This document shows positions 58,461 through 64,000 of a stretch of 64,000 bases of DNA, piece after piece. The stretch's first letter is position 1, and each line of letters starts with the position of its first letter. Below the pieces are notes generated by a model, which was given only the letters and a program-made list of their open reading frames with translations, made no database searches and had not been told where the DNA came from. This DNA is from Rhynchopus euleeides (Eukaryota; Euglenozoa; Diplonemea; Diplonemida; Diplonemidae). Made by a program: the position numbers and the translations under genes. The DNA lies in the NCBI GenBank assembly GCA_963210315.1, contig OY723312.1:1364001-1428000 (forward strand). The letters are read 5' to 3'.

Positions 58461-60200
58461 ATGTCCCTGATGCGCCGCATCAGGTCTGTCCGGAGGGGAT
58501 TTGTCGGCAGGGAGCGGCATGACCGTCCGGTCCTGCTGGCCGTCTCAACGGCAATCTTTGCCGTCGCCGGGGTGTTTGCCTTGGTGCAGATGAACAACTC
58601 GGTCCCCATTGCCTTCGTTGGCAGCCTGGGGCTGGTCTGCCCCAGCGCAGCCATGGCCCTGATGTGCCTCTTCATGCGGCACATCCCGCTGTGGGTCATC
58701 AAGGCCTACCTATTGACATGGGGTCTTTCTCTGCTGCTGCTCGACTGGCACATGCGAACGATGGGCTTCGAGGAGATGTGGCCACACTTCGTCCTCATTG
58801 CCGACTTCGCCTTGCTGCTGCGCCTAGGGAGGCGTTTTGCGGTAGGCATCATTGCGCTGCTGGCGGTGTGGGTCATGGCCACCTCTGTGGAAGGGTGGCT
58901 GCGCTTCGGCCTGTTCGACATGCCTGGCACCGCGGCGACGCACCTGCGTCTGGCAGAGGTGCGGGTGTGCGCCTCGCCGCCGTGCGCCATCCCTGCAGGG
59001 GACTCCTTGCGTGGCATGGCCTCCTCGCTGTCGGTTATCCTCATCGACTTCATCGCGACGCGTGGCTTTGCAGAGTCATCGGAGAGGGACCAGGCTGCGA
59101 TGGCACGCACCATCGAGACTGTGGAGGCGATCGCACAGCTGCTGGCGGGATACGACGTCGACACCGTGGCGGGGATGCTGCAGGAGGCGGAGGATGAAGG
59201 GCGGCTCCCTGAAGCGATGCATGACGCGCTTCGTTGCCTGGAGCAGAACCTGCGTTCATACCGGCCGTACCTCCCTGCGGTGCTGCTGGAGGAGTGTGCC
59301 ACTGGGGAGAGTGCGAACCTCTCAGGCGTGCCTGCTGTCCCAGCGCCAGGGCAGAGCGGGCGTGCGGCGGTTGTGTTCACGGATATCTGTTCATCCACCC
59401 CGATCTGGGAGGCGGCGCCCGATGCGATGAAGAAGGCGATGCATACGCACAACGCGGTGATGCGTGCCGTGCTGTCGGAGTGTGGCGGTTATGAGGTGAA
59501 GACCATCGGCGACGCCTTCATGATGGCCTTCGAGGGGGCAGCGGCTGGCATGCGCTTTGGGCTCGCGGCACACGAGGCGTTGTTCCACGCGGAGTGGCCT
59601 GCCGCGCTGCTGGAGGTCGGGATCTGCATCCCGACAGAGCTGTGGGGCGGGCTGACGGTGCGCATCGGCGTGAACGAGGGCCCTGTGACACTGGAGACGA
59701 ACACGCTGACGGGGCGTGTGGACTACTTCGGACACACGGTGAACATGGCTGCACGCCTCGAATCTGCTTGCACACCGGGCGCGGTTGCGGTGCCTGCCGA
59801 GCTGTGGGAGCAGGTGTGCCACATGTGCCCCGGCGCCGTCGCAGGCAACGCAGAGCCCCTCAGCCTCAAGGGCGTCAGCCAGCCCGTCGAGGTGTGCAAC
59901 GTGCTGCCTGCGGGCCTCACCGGGCGGAGCTACCACCCCCTGCGCGAGAGGCCCCTGATCGCCCGCCCGTCGATGCACTCGGTGGGCTCCAAGGTCTCCA
60001 AGCACTCAAGCAGCTACCACTCAGCGCACAGCCTGCGCCTCAACAAGCGCGCCGCCTGCAGAGCCACGGCTGCCGTCATCAGCACTGCAGCAGAGGCACA
60101 CCAGCTGCAGACCTTAGACTCGTGGCTGGACACCGCCGTGCCGCTGCTGGAGCAGAGCGGGGGGGCGGTGCTGTCGCTGCTCGGCGAAACCCTGTTCTAG
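58461..60200 (+). CDS. Membrane-bound class III adenylyl cyclase
   Basis: The protein has 579 residues from ATG 58461. Five hydrophobic segments are clear at about 22-42, 48-72, 75-96, 105-122 and 124-146, and a possible sixth near 186-200. A helical linker (EAIAQLLAGYDVDTVAGMLQ) leads to the cyclase homology domain at about 300-470. Metal-binding Asp residues are D308 (VVFTDICSST) and D351 (KTIGDAFMMAF). K347 and the VDYFGHTVNMAARLES stretch, with its Asp before Tyr-Phe-Gly, are the adenine-selecting pattern; N428 and R432 are the catalytic Asn/Arg. It should make cyclic AMP at a membrane as a homodimer. The tail (residues 490-579) is Ser/His/Ala-rich. The ATG follows a pyrimidine tract and a shared 5' block. 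I see no large extracellular domain, unlike trypanosomatid receptor cyclases. Confidence 0.93.
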   Translation: MSLMRRIRSVRRGFVGRERHDRPVLLAVSTAIFAVAGVFALVQMNNSVPIAFVGSLGLVCPSAAMALMCLFMRHIPLWVIKAYLLTWGLSLLLLDWHMRTMGFEEMWPHFVLIADFALLLRLGRRFAVGIIALLAVWVMATSVEGWLRFGLFDMPGTAATHLRLAEVRVCASPPCAIPAGDSLRGMASSLSVILIDFIATRGFAESSERDQAAMARTIETVEAIAQLLAGYDVDTVAGMLQEAEDEGRLPEAMHDALRCLEQNLRSYRPYLPAVLLEECATGESANLSGVPAVPAPGQSGRAAVVFTDICSSTPIWEAAPDAMKKAMHTHNAVMRAVLSECGGYEVKTIGDAFMMAFEGAAAGMRFGLAAHEALFHAEWPAALLEVGICIPTELWGGLTVRIGVNEGPVTLETNTLTGRVDYFGHTVNMAARLESACTPGAVAVPAELWEQVCHMCPGAVAGNAEPLSLKGVSQPVEVCNVLPAGLTGRSYHPLRERPLIARPSMHSVGSKVSKHSSSYHSAHSLRLNKRAACRATAAVISTAAEAHQLQTLDSWLDTAVPLLEQSGGAVLSLLGETLF

Positions 60201-60873
60201 GGCCTGGCAAGCTACCCCGGGGAGACCGTGGATAAAATTATTTCCGGCTGAAATTTCGCATTGTCTAAAACACTACCCCACCAAAAATCACTCTACGGAA
60301 TCCGTTAGAGCTAGCAGGAGCTAGCAGAAATTAAATGCTGCCCGTTTGTTAAATTTAGAATCATAAAAACTGTCAAAAACCGGTGCCTCTGCGACTTGGT
60401 CAAAATCACGAAAAAAAGTCGAAAATTTTTTTCTCGAATTTTCGCCCAAAACACCATTTTTCCGCCCCCAGGCACACCCACACCCAGAAAAAAATGGGTT
60501 TTGGGCGACTTTTTGGGGTGCAAAATTTTCACTTTTTTGGGTGAAAAATGGCCTGGGGGGGCCTCTGGGCCTATTTTGGGGGGTTTTCGAAGGGTTTTGG
60601 GACCCTCCAGACACCACAACTTCACTTTCACTGTCTGGGGGGGTTACTGCATGTTAAACCCCATTCTCTGCTCCCAAGGCAGGGCAGCTCCTGGTGAGTA
60701 GGTGGTACCTGGCACGTTCTTGACGTGTGGTGCTCCTCTCATCAGCAGCTGAGTGGTGAGGGGCATGCCTCCATTGTTAAGAGTGGTGGAGTGCACGCCT
60801 CCTGAAGGTGTGGTGTTGGGCAGGACGAAAAGCCGACGGCTAGATACTCCTGTGCTAACCTGAGAATTTCGTG
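60201..60873. other. Intergenic
   Basis: No gene is supported. The segment 60660-60772 resembles 3480-3578, an old dispersed repeat. Confidence 0.5.
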
Positions 60874-61859
60874 AGGCAGAAGGGTCCGACTGCAGGAGAG
60901 TGCTGAAATGGGTGTTTAGGACCTAGGCAGAAGTGTCCGACTGCAGGAGAGTGCTCAAATGGGTGTTTAGGACCTAGGCAGAGGTGTCTGACCACAGGAG
61001 AGTGCTGAAATGGGTGTTTAGGACTTAGGCAGAGGTGTCTGACCACAGGAGAGTGCTGAAATGGGTGTTTAGGACCTAGGCAGAGGTGTCCGACTGCAGG
61101 AGAGTGCTGAAATGGGTGTTTAGGACCTAGGCAGAAGTGTCCGACTGCAGGAGAGTGCTGAAATGGGTGTTTAGGACCTAGGCAGAAGTGTCCGACTGCA
61201 GGAGAGTGCTGAAATGGGTGTTTAGGACTTAGGCAGAAGTGTCCGACTGCAGGAGAGTGCTGAAATGGGTGTTTAGGACCTAGGCAGAAGTGTCCGACTG
61301 CAGGAGAGTGCCGAAATGGGTGTTTAGGACCTAGGCAGAGGTGTCCGACTGCAGGAGAGTGCTGAAATGGGTGTTTAGGACTTAGGCAGAAGTGTCCGAC
61401 TGCAGGAGAGTGCTGAAATGGGTGTTTAGGACCTAGGCAGAAGTGTCCGACTGCAGGAGAGTGCCGAAATGGGTGTTTAGGACCTAGGCAGAGGTGTCCG
61501 ACTGCAGGAGAGTGCTGAAATGGGTGTTTAGGACTTAGGCAGAAGTGTCCGACTGCAGGAGAGTGCTGAAATGGGTGTTTAGGACCTAGGCAGAAGTGTC
61601 CGACTGCAGGAGAGTGCCGAAATGGGTGTTTAGGACCTAGGCAGAGGTGTCCGACTGCAGGAGAGTGCTGAAATGGGTGTTCAGGACCTAGGCAGAAGTG
61701 TCCGACTGCAGGAGAGTGCTGAAATGGGTGTTCAGGACCTAGGCAGAAGTGTCCGACTGCAGGAGAGTGCTGAAATGGGTGTTTAGGACCTAGGCAGAGG
61801 TGTCCGACTGCAGGAGAGTGCTGAAATGGGTGTTTAGGACTCCTGTTGGCGTGTCGCAC
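60855..61859 (-). CDS. Open frame through the minisatellite (17-residue repeats)
   Basis: On the minus strand the array is open for 334 codons, encoding repeats of the type GPKHPFQHSPAVGHFCL. The 51-bp period is a multiple of three, so an open phase persists automatically once one unit lacks a stop. No flanking domain, signal peptide or conserved start context is seen, and I doubt that it is a gene. Confidence 0.25.
   Translation of the reverse strand: MRHANRSPKHPFQHSPAVGHLCLGPKHPFQHSPAVGHFCLGPEHPFQHSPAVGHFCLGPEHPFQHSPAVGHLCLGPKHPFRHSPAVGHFCLGPKHPFQHSPAVGHFCLSPKHPFQHSPAVGHLCLGPKHPFRHSPAVGHFCLGPKHPFQHSPAVGHFCLSPKHPFQHSPAVGHLCLGPKHPFRHSPAVGHFCLGPKHPFQHSPAVGHFCLSPKHPFQHSPAVGHFCLGPKHPFQHSPAVGHFCLGPKHPFQHSPAVGHLCLGPKHPFQHSPVVRHLCLSPKHPFQHSPVVRHLCLGPKHPFEHSPAVGHFCLGPKHPFQHSPAVGPFCLTKFSG
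60874..61839. repeat. 51-bp minisatellite, about 19 units
   Basis: Units read GGCAGAAGTGTCCGACTGCA then GGAGAGTGCTGAAATGGGTG and TTTAGGACCTA, 51 bp each, differing at only a few positions (AAG/AGG, GCT/GCC, ACC/ACT). The array is homogeneous, with three-unit blocks that repeat as higher-order sets near 61080-61640. Confidence 0.97.
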
Positions 61860-62239
61860 CCTGTGAGTGTTGCTCTGTGTGTGGAGTCACGTGAGTGACA
61901 GTCTGCTGTTGTTCACATCGCGCTTGGTGCAGGTTTCTTGAGGGTTACCTGTACAATGATTGTTCGACGCTCGGAGAGGGCCCGCCGCGAAGTGGTGCCT
62001 GCGAGCGGCCGAGCGTCTTTGCGGCGACCGCGGATCGCGACAATCGTCGGCGCGGCCTGTGGGGGCGCGGGCGGCGAAGCCGCCCGCGCCCCCCCGCGCC
62101 CCCGTACGAACGACTTTTGTCGAGTGGCTTTGCCACGGTAAGGGAGATTTATAATCGGGAGGAGCGGCGCGAGGTGTTTTTTGCTGTTTTGCTTTCTGTT
62201 GTTTGCTGTGTTGTGCTTTTCGCGTCGCGCGCTGATATT
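61840..62239. other. Intergenic with GC hairpin and end-duplicated block
   Basis: No gene is seen. A perfect hairpin with arms GGGGGCGCGGGCGGC and GCCGCCCGCGCCCCC lies at 62061-62093. The block 61985-62037 (CGAAGTGGTGCCTGCGAGCG...) recurs at the window's right end, 63950-64000. Confidence 0.6.
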
Positions 62240-62791
62240 GAACGATTTTTGAACGATTTTTGGCCGTGCTCGTAGCATTCCCCGTTGAGGGGGTCGCTAT
62301 TTCGTGTTCTCCTGGCCGCACGGAGGCATTGCCTTACGTCGCCTCTTCCTCTTTTCCTTTGGTGGTGTGTTGGTCTGGCACAGAGGGCGGGACCGTGCTG
62401 ATATGCACAGTGACGACTCTCCCTTTTGTTTTGTGCCCGCCTCCACCGAGATTCGGCTGATGCCTCTCAGACTGGGGGCGGGCGGTCGCCGACCCTTTTC
62501 TGTACGAGGTTTTCCACAGGCTGCACACCTGCCCCGCGGCTGTGTGGCAGTCTTCGCGGAGTGCAATGCGAAGGTCTGGCCTGACGTGGTGTGACTATTT
62601 AGACTCCAGGTGTCTCCACCCTTCCTGGTCTGGGGAGCCTCGGTACCCAAGCAGTTTTCGGTCATGCCCTGGACCACGGCCGTGCTAGACTCCTGGTGCA
62701 GGCACCCGTCATGGTCCGGGGACGGCCCCCCCAGGCAGTTTAACGTCTTACCCAGGACCTTGGTTCCGCTGCGGGGAATTGAACCCCGGTT
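62240..62791 (-). mobile_element. Short retroposon, copy 2, with tRNA T-arm-like head
   Basis: On the minus strand this is nearly identical to copy 1 (15821-16374), ending in the same AAAATCGTTC tail. At its 5' side it extends into ACCGGGGTTCAATTCCCCGC, a good tRNA T-arm with a Pol III B box (GGTTCAATTCC), then AGCGGAACCA. An A10 run precedes the T-arm, and no full tRNA can be folded, so the head is a tRNA-related fragment. Confidence 0.88.
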
Positions 62792-63420
62792 TTTTTTTTC
62801 CCTCTTGTGTCCCATGCCTTGTTTGCAGTGATCGCATTGTTGGCCATCCTTGCTGTAGTTCGGCATGCCGCCCTTCCCACCTTCCCCCACCCCCTCCCCG
62901 GCGGTTTTGCTCTCCGTGTGGTTTGGTGGTACTGGTGAGCCATCTGGGGAAAGAACCTTGACAATCCCGGGCCGGCAGTACGTTCGTCACCCCCACGGGC
63001 TCGGCCGGTTTCTAAACCTTTAGGCAATCTACGTCCGCAGGCCAAGAACCCGGTGTGCAGATGCACGTTGGGAGCCCCCTGAAGTCCGCACACGCCCTCT
63101 CTGAGTAGTCCCCGACCAAGCGCTGGCCTCTCTGACCGACTACCATGCCGCCGCAGGCCAAGAACCCGGTGTGCCGAAGCACATTGGGAGCCCCCTGAAG
63201 TCAACACAGCACCCCGCCAGTGGCTCCAGCTGTCCCTCCCCATGTCAGAGTTGACGGAAAAAGGCGGACCCTCTTTTGTCCCAGTGCTCCGTGCTATGCA
63301 CTGGGACCCCGTTGCCCAGGCGGACCAGCCTGGGGGAGCCCTCGGGGTGTGGGGTTGAGTTTTACGACTTCCCTAGGTCTTAGGTAGTTTAAGGTCGTGC
63401 CCAGGACCTGGTTTTTTTTA
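62792..63420 (-). repeat. Composite repeat between retroposon and 5S sequence
   Basis: Two 50-bp direct repeats (63037-63086 and 63153-63202, GCAGGCCAAGAACCCGGTGT...) and a hairpin GTCCCAGTGC/GCACTGGGAC (63278-63307) lie here. Just after the 5S end, on the minus strand, AACCAGGTCCTGGGCACGAC resembles AACCAAGGTCCTGGGTAAGA of the retroposon, so the 5S- and tRNA-headed units share this segment. Confidence 0.7.
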
Positions 63421-63539
63421 GGATTCAAGCACCCGGACTTCCCAACTGGTCACCCACGTCAGTACTATCCAGGCCTGCTGGTGCTTAACTTCTCAAATCA
63501 GGCGGGATGAGGTGTATTCACCAGAGTATGGCCGAATCC
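63421..63539 (-). rRNA. 5S rRNA sequence (possibly the head of a 5S-derived retroposon)
   Basis: Read on the minus strand the 119 bases start GGATTCGGCCATACTC and end GGGTGCTTGAATCC, so the terminal GGATTC/GAATCC helix is perfect. The internal control region is intact: GATTTGAGAAGTTAAGCACC and TAGTACTGACGTGGGTGACC. These blocks resemble euglenozoan 5S genes. However, the 3' side continues TAAAAAAAACCAGG on the RNA strand, with no T-run terminator; the first TTTT on that strand is near 63257. A true gene would normally end at once in a T-run, so this may be the promoter head of a 5S-derived SINE. Confidence 0.88.
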
Positions 63540-64000
63540 TGGCTCCTCTATTATATTCGCTGATACTTGCTCCACTATTCAATAAATCTCCCGCACCCCC
63601 CGCCGGGCCCCCCCGCGCTCGGCTGATCGCCGACTGCAGGCCGGTCACCTAGTCAAGCCGGGTTAACTGCTGCATCCCCCGGCCGCTGCCCCGCCGCGTG
63701 ATCGAGATGCTTTGCTGCTGGGGGGCGACGCCCACGCATGCGGTCGTCATGGACTTCCCGACTGGGGTCTTCTGCCCCCCCTCTCCACCGGGCGTGAGCG
63801 GCTTCTTCAGCAGATTGCTTTGTGCGGCGGGCGGAGGACGCGGGGGCGGAGATCCCGACAAGTGTCCTGCGTGTGCGGGGTCGCCTCCTCCCTGGAGGTT
63901 GTCGGTTTTAACCGTTGTTTCACGCAAAGACCCTCGGTGACGGGGACGCCACGAAGTGGTGCCTGCGAGCGGCTGAGCGTCTTCGTGGCGATGGCGGATC
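63540..64000. other. Window end, no gene seen
   Basis: GC-rich DNA upstream of the 5S sequence. The last 51 bases repeat 61985-62037. Open frames are compositional. Confidence 0.5.

Noticed and set aside
62760..62880. A tRNA gene on the minus strand
   Set aside because: The T-arm and AACCA-like end are good, but there is no matching 5' acceptor strand, no anticodon arm, and an A10 run precedes the T-arm.
63540..64000. Spliced-leader RNA gene next to the 5S sequence
   Set aside because: Linkage is known in some euglenozoans, so I looked for an exon plus GT donor and a T-run terminator, and found none I could support.

Overview
The window looks like nuclear DNA of a GC-rich microbial eukaryote. 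Genes are far apart, long G/C homopolymers and microsatellites are common, and repeats outnumber genes. Pyrimidine tracts ending in AG precede several coding stretches, so introns or trans-splicing are likely. Two clues point weakly to Euglenozoa, perhaps a diplonemid. One is a 5S rRNA-like sequence (minus strand, 63421-63539) with GATTTGAGAAGTTAAGC and AGTACTGACGTGGGTGACC blocks like those I know from Euglena and trypanosomes. The other is a pair of tyrosine-recombinase retroelements resembling the trypanosomatid VIPER group. I cannot name the species.

Cellular genes I can support: a DUF4116-repeat exon (395-1054); a 5'-nucleotidase-family metallophosphoesterase lacking its first exon (8272-9666); imidazolonepropionase (41412-42644); a family of proteins with an N-terminal ubiquitin-like domain and a WD40 propeller (intact at 36966, 43171 and 55470; broken at 39372 and 45019); a very large HEAT/ARM-type protein (46629-54035, with a likely last exon at 54671-54743); and a membrane-anchored class III adenylyl cyclase (58461-60200).

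Mobile DNA dominates the rest. At 3779-6769 is a CAC-terminated inverted-repeat element with a zinc-finger protein. At 11834-15529 (minus) is a tyrosine-recombinase retrotransposon. At 15821-16374 is a short retroposon with a 15-bp target duplication. At 16390-17590 is a piggyBac-like element with TTAA duplications. At 17683-20882 is a second CAC-terminated element, itself invaded by other repeats. At 26531-30158 is a complete hAT transposon. At 30950-34580 is a second tyrosine-recombinase retrotransposon. At 34606-35264 is a giant AT-rich foldback element. Small derivatives sit at 38269-38959 (hAT-like) and 54315-54608 (CAC type). The right end holds a 51-bp minisatellite (60874-61839), a second copy of the short retroposon and the 5S-like sequence.

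The most interesting signals are these. At least four structurally different elements share CAC termini and exact 2-bp target duplications. The two retroelements share 3' split direct repeats, in-frame minisatellites in the first ORF and frame changes at G8 runs. The WD40 family has a near-identical 5' end but divergent propellers, and intact and broken copies alternate. A structured 280-nt block is repeated upstream of genes.
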